A DNA stretch of 64,000 bases. Source: an uncultured Selenomonas sp. GTDB lineage: Bacteria > Bacillota > Negativicutes > Selenomonadales > Selenomonadaceae. The DNA lies in contig USAK01000003.1 of NCBI GenBank assembly GCA_900552565.1, positions 1 to 64,000 of the forward strand, given 5' to 3'. Positions 1 to 8,350 of this stretch are shown here, piece after piece (the stretch's first letter is position 1; every line of letters starts with the position of its first letter). The notes below the pieces were generated by a model. The model was not told where the DNA came from, made no database searches, and worked only from the letters and a program-made list of their open reading frames with translations. The translations under genes and the position numbers were made by a program.

Positions 1-504
1 AGCAATACGATGTTGCTTATTGAATCGATTTACACAAAACTCTTGACACACCCGTTTTAGAAGGTCATGACGGATTGATGGATAGAACTTAGAGATATCG
101 CCTTGCAAGCAATATTCATGTTGGCAAGTAAAGCGCATACATCGTGCGCTCCCCTTATGCTGTCCTTTTCCCTTTCGGCACGCATAACTATCAAATATGA
201 AAAGCTTATCCCATATCGGGGATAATACATTCACGATAGCGTGTTGAACAATGCGGTCTGGATAGAACGGAAGAATATATATGAGTCTTTCTTTTGGTTC
301 ATATATTTTCTTTGTACGGTACGGCGCAGTATGGAAAGTGTGATTTATCAAGGATTCCTGCAATTTCTTCAGCAGCTCATCCTTGTTCGCATCTACTCTC
401 TTAACTTGTCGCTGCCACGTTTTCTTCTTTCTCGCATTGCGGTAAGCAAGCTCGATATTTTCCATAGAGCATAATTTGGGATATAGATTACCATGTCGCT
501 TCAT
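1..504 (-). CDS. DGR-type reverse transcriptase, N-terminal part (cut by window edge)
   Basis: The frame is open for 168 codons from an ATG at 504 to the window edge, so the C-terminal half including the YxDD catalytic box is not visible. The start has an AAAGGTG ribosome site. The N-terminal part (LYPKLCSMENIELAYRNARK) matches the opening of reverse transcriptases of diversity-generating retroelements. The first catalytic block is QGDISKFYPSI at residues 134-144, whose Asp binds metal. In a DGR this enzyme copies the template repeat RNA with adenine-specific errors and the cDNA replaces the variable repeat. The template repeat lies just upstream at 657-796 and the variable repeat in the preceding gene. 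No avd accessory gene fits between them. The family call rests on motifs plus the adjacent repeats. Confidence 0.9.
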   Translation of the reverse strand, partial: MKRHGNLYPKLCSMENIELAYRNARKKKTWQRQVKRVDANKDELLKKLQESLINHTFHTAPYRTKKIYEPKERLIYILPFYPDRIVQHAIVNVLSPIWDKLFIFDSYACRKGKGQHKGSARCMRFTCQHEYCLQGDISKFYPSIRHDLLKRVCQEFCVNRFNKQHRIA

Positions 505-656
505 AAGACACCTTTCATTAAAAATATTTGCTTTGGTGACGTTCGCTTTCGCTACTAGCCACCTCAGCTTCCGTTGTGTGTTTTGGCTGACGCCACGGCA
601 TACAGACCAGCCGAAGGAATTTTAGGCACGGAACACCCATAACAAATGACATCGTA

Positions 657-796
657 TCGGAACACCTGCGACCTGCATTGTTGCCATTGCGGTTCGCGGA
701 GAAATTGTTGCAATTCGCAGAACGTGAGCTGCAATTCGCGCTATCGCTCCAATTACTGCCGAATAGGACCTGATGTAAGAACCCAATGCAGGAACC
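657..796 (-). repeat. DGR template repeat (TR)
   Basis: This 140-bp noncoding segment aligns without gaps to 902-1041. The two copies differ at 21 positions. On the sense (minus) strand 19 of these are adenines in this copy, and the copy has 32 adenines in all. The remaining 108 non-adenine positions show only two changes. That asymmetry is the hallmark of a template repeat. If translated in the frame of the target gene it is rich in AAT and AAC (Asn) codons, as is typical of templates. It lies between the target gene and the reverse transcriptase. A short sequence shared with its 3' end (CGGAACACC on the plus strand) occurs again at 629-637. Confidence 0.93.
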
Positions 797-822
797 AGAT
801 AACCTGTATGCCTATATATAGT

Positions 823-838
823 TAGGCCGAAAATGCGG
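823..838. other. Small GC hairpin between variable and template repeats
   Basis: A 5-bp GGCCG/CGGCC stem with a 6-nt loop lies in the 83-bp gap between the tail-fibre stop codon and the template repeat. Hairpins just downstream of the variable repeat assist retrohoming in some DGRs. Here it is about 60 bp past the end of the variable repeat, so a role is only a suggestion; it could equally be a weak transcription-end structure. Confidence 0.3.
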
Positions 839-879
839 CCGCTCTATATCTCATATTGTTTTGCGCATTGTGTTTCGCA

Positions 880-2970
880 TTACGGTTTTTCGGCCCTCGG
901 CTCGGAACACCCGCGACCCGCATTGCGGCCACCGCGGCGCGCGGAGAAATCGTTGCCATTCGCAGAACGCGAGCCGCAATTCGCGCCATCGCTCCAAGCA
1001 CCGCCGAAGAGGACCCGAAGCAAGAACTCAATGCAGGAACCGTACTGCTGACTATCAACGTCGGCGTTGTATACCGAGAGTGTAGACCATCTGTACGCAT
1101 CGTTCCATGTATTAGTTCCCGTATGTCCAGTAGACATAGCTTCAAAGAGGTCACTTCCCCACTGCCACAAAACACCAGCGCAGTCCTCAACACCATAGTT
1201 GCTGATAATGCGGCGACTGCTTGTGTTGACATGTCCGCCTGTCGTGTTCGGGTCGGCAGAACCGTTAATATTCACGCCTTCCTGAATACCTTTCATACAA
1301 TGCATGAAGTCAGAACGAGACAGGAGATGCTTGCCAACGTTAGCAAATTCTTCCTCAAACTTTTCGCCGTGCCATTTGGGTGAGCTTTCGCCATCTGCAA
1401 TGACGCCACCATTTACGGAGACAAGCTTGCTTCCATCCCACGACGCCAGATAGATATCAATCCATTTTCGGCCGTCGAACACCATTCCTTCATTCTCAGA
1501 TTCTGCGCGGAATTTCAAATCCCACACAGACGCAGGAAGGATATCACCGGCCACATAGCCGGAGAGCGTATGCCCGCTAATCGTGCCAACATCAGCGCAG
1601 AGGCAATGGAAGCCGCCGAGCTTGCGGGAATTCTCTGCCGTGTACTTCGTCGGTACAGTAGAGTTCGGCGAGACGACAAGCTTCATGCCGCTGTCTCCTG
1701 CGCAAGCGTACACGTAGAAGTCCTTGCCCTTACGGTTCACCGCCTGCGTGTAGTCAAGCTGGCATTCCCAGACAACATTGCCATCGTTGTACGTGCTGCC
1801 GAGCGTAGTCGGGAAAGACGGCGTGAGTGTAGAGCTTGTACCTGCCGTTATGCATCGGTAATAGTATGTCGTATGCCCGGATGTAGGATAGACCACATCA
1901 CCTACGGAATAAGCGTGCGAAGCCTGCCACTCTTGCGCGTCAGTATCCCATGCTGCATCCTTCGAGATATCGAGCGTGACTGCCGCCGTCTGCTCGTAGC
2001 CGCTTCCGCCCACATTCAGCAGAAGATACGTTGGCGAGACAAGGGCCGTGCGCGTCGTCGTGTCTGCCGCAAACTTGTTGCTTCGATAGTAGAAGTTGTA
2101 CATGCCTGCCGCCGCGATGCTCTGCACCTTCTTGAAGATATTCGCATGTGCGTCTGTCGCCGTGTTGTGCTTCGCAAAAGCATTCGCATGTGCCGTGTCA
2201 CTCGTGTTGTGTGCCGTCATGCCATTATCATACGTGATTGCTTCTTCGCCGGAGTACTGAGCGATAAGCTTATCTCCGTCCTTGATAGCAAGCTCTTTGC
2301 CCGAGCCAATGACGCCCTTATTTTCGTTTCTCCAGCTGTTCGATGCCGCGCGGTACGTGAGCACCTGACCGTCTTCAAGATTGTTAATCTCGTTCTTGAT
2401 GCCCGCAATCTTGCCCGCGTTGCCGAGGATATCGACCGGCAGTACGCCGTTAGCGTTCGTTCTGACGAGCTTGTTTGCCTCGTTCGTGACCGCGCCCGTC
2501 TCCGGCGTCGATACGTCGCTGTCTTTCAGCAGCTTGTCGTAGCCGATAAGGTCCGACGCATTGAGTGACAGGATAAGCGACCATGCATTGTTGAGCCACA
2601 TATACACGCGTCCGTTTGTCGTATCCCAATACACATCACCTGTGCTGTTGCCCGTACTCGGGCGGTCTGCAATCGCGCCAGCACGCTGCGTGCCGAAGCT
2701 GTCGTCATGGAAGCCGCCGTTCTCTGCAACATCCATGATATACACCCATGCGTCGTTCGCCTTGTTGCGGATATAGAATTTATCGTCTTCAATCTTAAAC
2801 TGGTAAGCTTCCGGTTCTACCTGTTCTGTGCCTGAGCTGTCATGCGTGCGCAGATTGTTCAGAAACTGATAGATTCGTGGAATCTCTGCCATATATTTGA
2901 GTGCGAAATCGTTGAGCGTGTCGCCGCCGATGCGGTAATCAAGCACGTTCTTTTCCGCTAGTTTTGCCAT
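880..2970 (-). CDS. Tail-fibre / receptor-binding protein, DGR target with C-type-lectin C-terminus
   Basis: The 696-aa product is the last structural gene of the late operon. Residues 1-60 look like a short attachment segment, followed by repeat-rich fibre sequence. Residues of roughly 530-696 form a formylglycine-generating-enzyme/C-type-lectin-like domain ending in RVLFGGAWSDGANCGSRS, the usual fold of DGR targets. The variable repeat ends seven codons before the stop, so the diversified residues are surface positions of the lectin domain. The likely role is adsorption to host surface receptors, with the retroelement switching receptor specificity. It starts 3 bp after the preceding gene. 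The fibre role is inferred from position and the DGR; the lectin fold is inferred from motifs. Confidence 0.85.
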   Translation of the reverse strand: MAKLAEKNVLDYRIGGDTLNDFALKYMAEIPRIYQFLNNLRTHDSSGTEQVEPEAYQFKIEDDKFYIRNKANDAWVYIMDVAENGGFHDDSFGTQRAGAIADRPSTGNSTGDVYWDTTNGRVYMWLNNAWSLILSLNASDLIGYDKLLKDSDVSTPETGAVTNEANKLVRTNANGVLPVDILGNAGKIAGIKNEINNLEDGQVLTYRAASNSWRNENKGVIGSGKELAIKDGDKLIAQYSGEEAITYDNGMTAHNTSDTAHANAFAKHNTATDAHANIFKKVQSIAAAGMYNFYYRSNKFAADTTTRTALVSPTYLLLNVGGSGYEQTAAVTLDISKDAAWDTDAQEWQASHAYSVGDVVYPTSGHTTYYYRCITAGTSSTLTPSFPTTLGSTYNDGNVVWECQLDYTQAVNRKGKDFYVYACAGDSGMKLVVSPNSTVPTKYTAENSRKLGGFHCLCADVGTISGHTLSGYVAGDILPASVWDLKFRAESENEGMVFDGRKWIDIYLASWDGSKLVSVNGGVIADGESSPKWHGEKFEEEFANVGKHLLSRSDFMHCMKGIQEGVNINGSADPNTTGGHVNTSSRRIISNYGVEDCAGVLWQWGSDLFEAMSTGHTGTNTWNDAYRWSTLSVYNADVDSQQYGSCIEFLLRVLFGGAWSDGANCGSRSANGNDFSARRGGRNAGRGCSEPRAEKP
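902..1041 (-). repeat. DGR variable repeat (VR)
   Basis: This is the in-gene partner of the template repeat. It covers the last 47 or so codons of the tail-fibre gene apart from the final seven. Relative to the template, substitutions change His to Leu, Gln to Arg, Ser to Gly (three times), Asn to Ala, Asn to Asp, Asn to Arg (twice), Asn to Gly and Arg to Gly; the rest are silent or at non-adenines (Gly to Glu, Cys to Gly). The unvaried frame residues (LFG, W, C, SRS, F) keep the C-type-lectin core. The amount of change shows that this allele has been rewritten at least once. Confidence 0.93.
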
Positions 2971-2972
2971 TG

Positions 2973-4469
2973 TTACACCTCCACAATGTCATAGGAGAGA
3001 GAGTTAAAGACGGTCACGCCGCCGCGCCCCCACATCATCGCCGCAATGCTCTTTTCGTGGTCCACGCAGCGCGTCTCACTGCGCAGAACATCCTGCGATA
3101 CAAGCGGCATACTGCTTTCGTAAATCTCTTCAAAGTTGAAACGCACTTCTTCCGAGTTCGTGAAGATAGCCTTGCTCGGCGTCTTTGCGACTGACTGCGT
3201 GCTAAGATAGACGGCTTCGCTGTTCTTGTATATCCAGTTTGCACTGTTCGGCTGACGGATGCCAATGACCACATCACCGGCGCGGAAATATTCGTCCGCA
3301 TAGTTCGTGTGAATCGGCGTCGTGTCCGCGTAAACGTGCTTCAAAAGGATATCATGGTTCGAAGTCAGTGTCTTGATCTGGAACTTCCAGAGCATTTCAC
3401 TGCCGTCGTCGTCCTGAATAGATTCGTCCAGTACATAGAGCCCGTGCTGCTTCAAGAAGTAAATACTGCCGCCCGCCTCCACTGCATCTACGATGTTGGC
3501 ATTGTACCGGCGTTTAAACCATCCGTTTACGTTCGCGTCGTAAAAAAGGAATGAGCCAGTACCGTCAATGAGCCACACCTGATTCAAGCTGGGGATAAAG
3601 CGCAGCCGCACGCTTGACGGCAGTTTTTCGATATCCTGATATATCTTCTGCCCGATATCGGTTGCCATCATATCGCCGTAGGCCGTCGTCGTCGTGATGG
3701 CCTGCATACGTGTTTTGCCCAACACTCCTGTAGTGTCAGCAAGCGCGATGCAGGCATGATAGCTCTTGCAGTCAATCTGCCGCCCAATTTCAGCGAGTGA
3801 CCAATTTGGGTATGTGCCGGATAGTCTATACGCATGATGATTATCTTTAAATATCAGCGTGTCCGAGGAAAGAGAGCTGACGCCCACAATCTTGCCGCCG
3901 TCCTTGTAGCCAATCTGCAAGAACTGACTGCTTGAATTATCGTCTGACTTCTGCGTCCAATTTGTTTCATCACCGACGCCCGAGCATTTCAGCACATCAT
4001 CGTAGAACGTCCAGACGCGGCCCTGCTTGATAAACACACCGCGCGATACGTCCGGTGAATTCGTGACAGTCTCAAGCGTGCCGCCGTGGTAGTACTGCAG
4101 CTTGCCGCCCGACGCAATGAGCACTCCGTCTTCCCATGCCGCGTACTGCATCTCTGACGTACCTGTCAGCGTGCCCTTCTCCGTCAGCTTGCTGTCTTCG
4201 AGCAAGTACACTTTGTGGCTTGTGTCCACTAAGAGCGTCTTGCTTTCAATGCTGTCATAGATGATACCGTCGAATGTTACAGACGTGTCCTTATATACGG
4301 CCTTATCGCCTGCGACTGTCTTGAGCTGCCCCTTGTAAATTTCAACATTTACTGCCTGCGACAATTCGTTGTTGGCGATATTCTCGACGGCATCTGTCGT
4401 GTTCAGACCGCCTGAGAAGTCCGCATAGCGCACGTTCTGTACATTCGTATGCTTGTTTGCTAGCCGCAT
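2973..4469 (-). CDS. Phage tail/neck protein, P22 gp10-like
   Basis: The 498-aa product begins with a pattern DFSGGLNTTDAVENIANNE that recurs in short-tailed phage stabilisation or tail-tube proteins, where a long beta-propeller-like body follows. No membrane segment or enzymatic motif is visible. It sits between two adaptor-like genes and the tail fibre, where P22-like phages carry the tail accessory factors that plug the portal channel. Gaps of 3 and 6 bp to its neighbours indicate one operon. The exact homologue in known phages cannot be named without a search. Confidence 0.55.
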   Translation of the reverse strand: MRLANKHTNVQNVRYADFSGGLNTTDAVENIANNELSQAVNVEIYKGQLKTVAGDKAVYKDTSVTFDGIIYDSIESKTLLVDTSHKVYLLEDSKLTEKGTLTGTSEMQYAAWEDGVLIASGGKLQYYHGGTLETVTNSPDVSRGVFIKQGRVWTFYDDVLKCSGVGDETNWTQKSDDNSSSQFLQIGYKDGGKIVGVSSLSSDTLIFKDNHHAYRLSGTYPNWSLAEIGRQIDCKSYHACIALADTTGVLGKTRMQAITTTTAYGDMMATDIGQKIYQDIEKLPSSVRLRFIPSLNQVWLIDGTGSFLFYDANVNGWFKRRYNANIVDAVEAGGSIYFLKQHGLYVLDESIQDDDGSEMLWKFQIKTLTSNHDILLKHVYADTTPIHTNYADEYFRAGDVVIGIRQPNSANWIYKNSEAVYLSTQSVAKTPSKAIFTNSEEVRFNFEEIYESSMPLVSQDVLRSETRCVDHEKSIAAMMWGRGGVTVFNSLSYDIVEV

Positions 4470-4475
4470 TGTGTA

Positions 4476-4937
4476 TCACCCCGCCCCCAGCTGCAGTGCC
4501 TGCGTAATCTCACTCTGAATGCTCGTATCTTGCGAGATATCATACTCGTTTTCGTTGAGCAGAATCTTGATAGCAATCTTGATAGCAAGGCTGTTGAGGA
4601 TACTAAGGCGGAACGGAAGCGAGCCCGTGCGCGTCACGTCAGCAGGCATCGTGTAGTATCTGACGTGCAGTTTATCGCCGCTCGTCAGCAGGTGCACCTT
4701 GCCGCCCGTGAATCGTACTGGATACGTACCGCAAGTACGGAAGAATTCGTCCGGCACGCTGTCGCCTTCCGCGAAGTCAGCTTCTGCGATGATATCCGGA
4801 TAGCGCGCAGCCACAAGAAGCCCTGTCAAATCATGGATAGCGGTATTGAGTGCAAAGATACATTCTACGTCGTCGTATTCCTGCGACACATCATGCATAG
4901 ATGCGCGCATACGATTGATTGCGTCGAGTACTTGCAT
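4476..4937 (-). CDS. Putative phage head-tail adaptor protein
   Basis: The product is 153 aa from the ATG at 4937. That start is preceded by a full GGAGGTGA site and overlaps the stop of the upstream gene as TGATG, so it is preferred over a start six codons upstream. The sequence is helical with a long conserved-looking C-terminal helix (LSILNSLAIKIAIKILLNENE). Size, position and general plan resemble the neighbouring 197-aa gene, and both resemble adaptors that bind beneath the portal. No specific family can be named. Confidence 0.6.
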   Translation of the reverse strand: MQVLDAINRMRASMHDVSQEYDDVECIFALNTAIHDLTGLLVAARYPDIIAEADFAEGDSVPDEFFRTCGTYPVRFTGGKVHLLTSGDKLHVRYYTMPADVTRTGSLPFRLSILNSLAIKIAIKILLNENEYDISQDTSIQSEITQALQLGAG

Positions 4938-5530
4938 CAAATCACCTCCGCCCATGTCGGGATGCTTGGCACTTCCGCAAAGGCCGCGTCGCTTACAAGT
5001 CGCTGCACCTCGTCGGCAAGTGTCTGGAATACCGTCTGTTCCTGCTCTGCCGTGCTTGCCGTCAGAAGCAGTACGATTGCTTTCTTGATAACGCCCTTGA
5101 AGTACGCAGGAAGGTCCATATCATCATCGAGCGTATCCGTTGTAGCTTCGACAAAGTAAGGCTTGTATTCAATCGTAACAGTCTTGCTTTTCGTGTACAG
5201 CTTCTGCCCGATAATGTAATACGTATGAGCTGTGAGTTCGCGCCCCTTGCCTGCGTAGTCCATCACTCGCCCCTGCTCGCCATACGCTACCATCATCTGC
5301 AGGAAATCGTCCGGCAGTTTGTAGCCGTCCTCGTCTGCTTCGAGCTTGGCGCGCTTCTCAATCAGCCGCCCACTCCGGTTGGCAAGCATGGTGTAGATAG
5401 CATCAGCAACGGCGTTGAACGCATTGATAAGGTCGTAGTCGCTGTACTTCGCAGCGTCTGTGTCTGCAATTTCCGGATCCATACGTACCGCCATAAAGAT
5501 ATCGTTCGGCGTCATGTCAAACCCTCCCAC
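4937..5530 (-). CDS. Putative phage head-tail adaptor protein
   Basis: The 197-aa product has an N-terminal helical region, a middle beta segment (YIIGQKLYTKSKTVTIEYKPYF) and a C-terminal helical region. This plan is common in gp4/gp6-type portal adaptors of short-tailed phages. It overlaps the upstream 109-aa gene by 14 bp and is coupled to the downstream gene by TGATG. The function is inferred from the position between capsid and tail genes. Confidence 0.55.
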   Translation of the reverse strand: MGGFDMTPNDIFMAVRMDPEIADTDAAKYSDYDLINAFNAVADAIYTMLANRSGRLIEKRAKLEADEDGYKLPDDFLQMMVAYGEQGRVMDYAGKGRELTAHTYYIIGQKLYTKSKTVTIEYKPYFVEATTDTLDDDMDLPAYFKGVIKKAIVLLLTASTAEQEQTVFQTLADEVQRLVSDAAFAEVPSIPTWAEVI

Positions 5531-5846
5531 TGCAAGCCTTGAAAAGGTCCGGATACTTTCTTATCATGCGGTCACGGGCGGCAGTATCATGCACGTCTAA
5601 GTATGCCTGTGCGTCCTTGTCGTGCTGCACCTGTGCGAGGATACGTACCGTGCCCATATCAATATGAGCCACACGCCGCCAGCTGTGCGTCGGGTCGAAG
5701 CCGTCCGTCTTGCGGTCCTCGTAGTTCTGGCGTAAAACGTCATCATCCGAACCCTGCTTTACGATACGGTCTTTGCCGTCCTTGCCCTGCACGTAGTATG
5801 TGCGCTCCGTATCACCTTTATCTGTGAGATCATAAACCTTTTCCAT
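5517..5846 (-). CDS. Hypothetical phage structural-region protein
   Basis: The 109-aa charged, soluble product starts with an ATG behind a GGAGGTGAGAC site. It lies directly downstream of the capsid gene terminator, so the terminator must be read through or this gene has its own weak start. No family is recognised. Position suggests a head-completion or decoration role, but nothing in the sequence shows it. Confidence 0.6.
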   Translation of the reverse strand: MEKVYDLTDKGDTERTYYVQGKDGKDRIVKQGSDDDVLRQNYEDRKTDGFDPTHSWRRVAHIDMGTVRILAQVQHDKDAQAYLDVHDTAARDRMIRKYPDLFKACSGRV

Positions 5847-5859
5847 TGTCTCACCTCCG

Positions 5860-5895
5860 AAAAAAGAGCAGGCCCATAAAAGCCTGCCCTCCTAG
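5860..5895 (-). terminator. Intrinsic terminator after the capsid gene
   Basis: On the minus strand an 8-bp GC-rich stem (GGGCAGGC with GCCTGCTC) is followed by six T. It lies between capsid and adaptor genes, as is common in phages that need more capsid transcript than tail transcript. Confidence 0.75.
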
Positions 5896-5913
5896 AAACA
5901 ATTTGAAAATACA

Positions 5914-6780
5914 TCAGGTCGAAGAGATATTGATGATTGCCTGTCCTGCTTCGCCGCGAAGCTCCAGCGTCATCTCGCCCGTGATGATACCGGACTTAGC
6001 ATCTGCCGTAGCCGGAAGCTCTTTCGACTTGAACGGACGCAGCCATGCAACGGCAAGGTACGTCGGGTCGAGTACGAACAGCGTCTTGTCGTCGATGAAG
6101 CGGGAAGCGACAATCTCAATGCGGCCGAAGTCCGTATCAATGACGTCGATTGCTTCAACGACTTTCTTCTTAGCTGCTTCAATGTTCTTCGTGTTGGACG
6201 TCGTGAGTGCCGATACGGCGCGCTTATTCGTGCCGGATACAATCAGCTTAGACGGTGAGCCGCCGTGCTCCCATGCGGCCTGCAGTGCGTCAGAAATCAG
6301 CGACATGGAAACTGCCGTACCCTTCTTGACGTTCGTCGTGACAAGGCCCGGGATGCCAGCAAACGTGCGCGCCACCGTCTTGCTACCCGCAGCGTCCGTC
6401 GTCTGCGTCGTGATTGCAAGCTCAAGGTCTTTGCCGAGCTCTTTCATCGCTTTGAGCATCTGATAAGCGTACTCGTCAGACACGCCTGCTTTGTCAACGG
6501 CCTGCTGCGTCTCCGTGACAGCATAGCCGCGCTTCATAATCTGCGTGTGATTGCCCTTGCGCGTGCGTGCCGGTGCATCAGCTACCGTGTCTGCCTCGCC
6601 TTCGACGTGAGCGTTAGCTGCAGCCGCGGCGAGCTCATCTTCTGGAAACTCGTGATACGTCGCCTTTGCCGTCGTCTTGCCAATCATCGTAGTAATCGGC
6701 GTGTCCGTCGGCGAAATGTTCGTGATAACGTCCGTGAGGTCTTCACGGTTCGTCTTTTCGTCGTAAGTATATTTAGCCAT
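5914..6780 (-). CDS. Major capsid protein, SU10 / DUF5309 type
   Basis: The 288-aa product opens with a pattern (EDLTDVITNISPTDTPITTM) typical of the DUF5309 capsid family, known from phage SU10 and relatives. It continues with the central domain TQTTDAAGSKTVARTFAGIP and an Ala-rich C-terminus. It follows a scaffold-like gene and precedes a strong terminator, the usual position and expression pattern of a capsid gene. Length fits the family. Confidence 0.85.
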   Translation of the reverse strand: MAKYTYDEKTNREDLTDVITNISPTDTPITTMIGKTTAKATYHEFPEDELAAAAANAHVEGEADTVADAPARTRKGNHTQIMKRGYAVTETQQAVDKAGVSDEYAYQMLKAMKELGKDLELAITTQTTDAAGSKTVARTFAGIPGLVTTNVKKGTAVSMSLISDALQAAWEHGGSPSKLIVSGTNKRAVSALTTSNTKNIEAAKKKVVEAIDVIDTDFGRIEIVASRFIDDKTLFVLDPTYLAVAWLRPFKSKELPATADAKSGIITGEMTLELRGEAGQAIINISST

Positions 6781-6792
6781 CTTATGTTCTCC

Positions 6793-7872
6793 TTACATGA
6801 ATCCTGCTTTTCTAAGAGCAGCAATCTGCTGTTTTGTGCTCATGCCGCCGAGCTTATGCGGATTGAATGGTGCGCGGCTCTTGCCGTCTGCCTGCCCTGG
6901 CGCTTCTGTGCGTGGCGGCTCAGGCTTTGGCGTCACTTTCTCCTGTGCGGGCGGCTGTGCCTTCTTCGTGAGCTGTTCGCGGACGTAGTTCCAGTGCTCG
7001 CGCAGAAGCTTCGTGTCCTTGAGTGTAGCCTGCTTGTTGTAAAGCCTCTGCTTCGCTTCTGCAACGGCCATTGCTTTGCGCGCTCCTTCTGGCGACTGCC
7101 GCCCGAGCTCGAATAAGTAAACGTCGAAGTTATTATCAATCTCTTTGGTCATTGGGTCCTTCTGCGCTTCGGCGACAAAGTTATTGATATCGTCGATAAC
7201 TGCATTGTGGCTGACCTGCTGTTGGGAATTGCGGACGATAACCCGCTGCAGTGCGAAGTTATGCTCTGGGTCGAACTGGTTAAATTCGCCTGGTGCAATG
7301 CCTAAATCCCTCTCGGCCTGTGCGACTGCCGCCTTGTAGTCATCAGATACAGACGCCTTCGGATTGTCCTTCTTCTCGGATTCCTTCGGCTCCGTGCCCT
7401 GCTTGACCTTGAGTGCGGCCATCATCGCGTCTACTCCCCTGCGCTCGTCTGCAAGTGCCTGCGTCTTGCGCGTATAATCTGCCTGGCGCTGGTATCCCTG
7501 CTTGAGCTCTGACAGCTTCACTTTGAGCGGCTTGCCATCGACGGTTATTTCATATTCTGGGTCGTCGTCTGCCGCGGGTGCTTTCGCATTTGCCGCGTCG
7601 TCTGCGTCCTCGTGCTGCGTCTCCGTCTGCTCTTCCGGCTGTTCGTCGGTCTCGTCATCCGAGTTACCGAGATAGCCGTGCTTCTTGAGATAAGCAAGCT
7701 GTTCATCAGCTGACATACCGCCCAACGACTTCACGTCCGGCTGACTGTCCTTTTCTTCGGCTGCAGTCTCGCTTTCCTGTGCGTCTTCCTGCGGCTCTGC
7801 CTGCTGCGTTTCCTGCTCTGCTGTCTGCTGTGCTTCGTCCATCGTCGTGGACTGCTCTTCTGCTTGGTCCAT
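6793..7872 (-). CDS. Putative scaffolding protein
   Basis: The 359-aa product is extremely Glu/Gln-rich in its first 130 residues and then forms predicted helices and coiled coil. A motif (SLGGMSADEQLAYLKKHGYL) near residue 50 recurs at the C-terminus as LGGMSTKQQIAALRKAGFM. This duplicated short module at both ends is unusual. Composition, length and position between portal and capsid genes are typical of phage scaffolds, which line the procapsid and leave during packaging. No protease motif is visible. Confidence 0.7.
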   Translation of the reverse strand: MDQAEEQSTTMDEAQQTAEQETQQAEPQEDAQESETAAEEKDSQPDVKSLGGMSADEQLAYLKKHGYLGNSDDETDEQPEEQTETQHEDADDAANAKAPAADDDPEYEITVDGKPLKVKLSELKQGYQRQADYTRKTQALADERRGVDAMMAALKVKQGTEPKESEKKDNPKASVSDDYKAAVAQAERDLGIAPGEFNQFDPEHNFALQRVIVRNSQQQVSHNAVIDDINNFVAEAQKDPMTKEIDNNFDVYLFELGRQSPEGARKAMAVAEAKQRLYNKQATLKDTKLLREHWNYVREQLTKKAQPPAQEKVTPKPEPPRTEAPGQADGKSRAPFNPHKLGGMSTKQQIAALRKAGFM

Positions 7873-7886
7873 GATGTGTACCTCCC

Positions 7887-8096
7887 TTATTTATCTTCCA
7901 GAGATTTGATTCTATTCTCAAGCTCGCCGACTCTGTCTTCCAGTCTTCGGCGGTCCTGCTGTACTACTTTCATTTCTGTGCTCATGCCTTCAAGCGCCTG
8001 ATTCGTGAGAGCAAGCTGCTCCGATAAGACCGTGATGAGCACGCGCGGCTTACTCTCAAGCACCTCGTATAGCTTGAATCCTTTAAATAGGCTCAT
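7887..8096 (-). CDS. Small coiled-coil phage protein
   Basis: The 69-aa product has heptad-like leucines and charged residues in its C-terminal half (LEDRVGELENRIKSLEDK). Its ATG overlaps the stop of the upstream gene as ATGA, so the two are translationally coupled. It may assist scaffold or portal assembly; the family is unknown. Confidence 0.65.
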   Translation of the reverse strand: MSLFKGFKLYEVLESKPRVLITVLSEQLALTNQALEGMSTEMKVVQQDRRRLEDRVGELENRIKSLEDK

Positions 8097-8350
8097 TCGA
8101 TTGCCTCCTCTGCGGCCTGACGTTCGGCGATATGTCCTGCCTGAATGTCACGTTTGAATTCGTCTTCAATAGCTCGATACGCCTGCAGTAGTGCTACCAG
8201 CTGCGTTTCCTGCCATTGTACCGTTGTATTGGCTGGCAGGCTCAAGCGCTCCAGTACTTCCGCCCGCTTGCGCTCCAGCATTGGACGTAGTGCCTGCCAT
8301 CCTGCCTCCGCCTCGCGGCCCTGCGAGATTAGCTTGCTGTAATCTGTCAT
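8093..8350 (-). CDS. Hypothetical helical phage protein overlapping the portal gene
   Basis: The 85-aa product starting at MTDYSKLISQ has a GGAG site nine bases upstream; an in-frame ATG lies three codons earlier. About 185 bp of its coding sequence overlaps the end of the portal gene in another frame. The protein is helical and charged with balanced composition, unlike a chance frame. The downstream coiled-coil gene is coupled to its stop by ATGA, which supports translation. The function is unknown. Confidence 0.65.
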   Translation of the reverse strand: MTDYSKLISQGREAEAGWQALRPMLERKRAEVLERLSLPANTTVQWQETQLVALLQAYRAIEDEFKRDIQAGHIAERQAAEEAIE

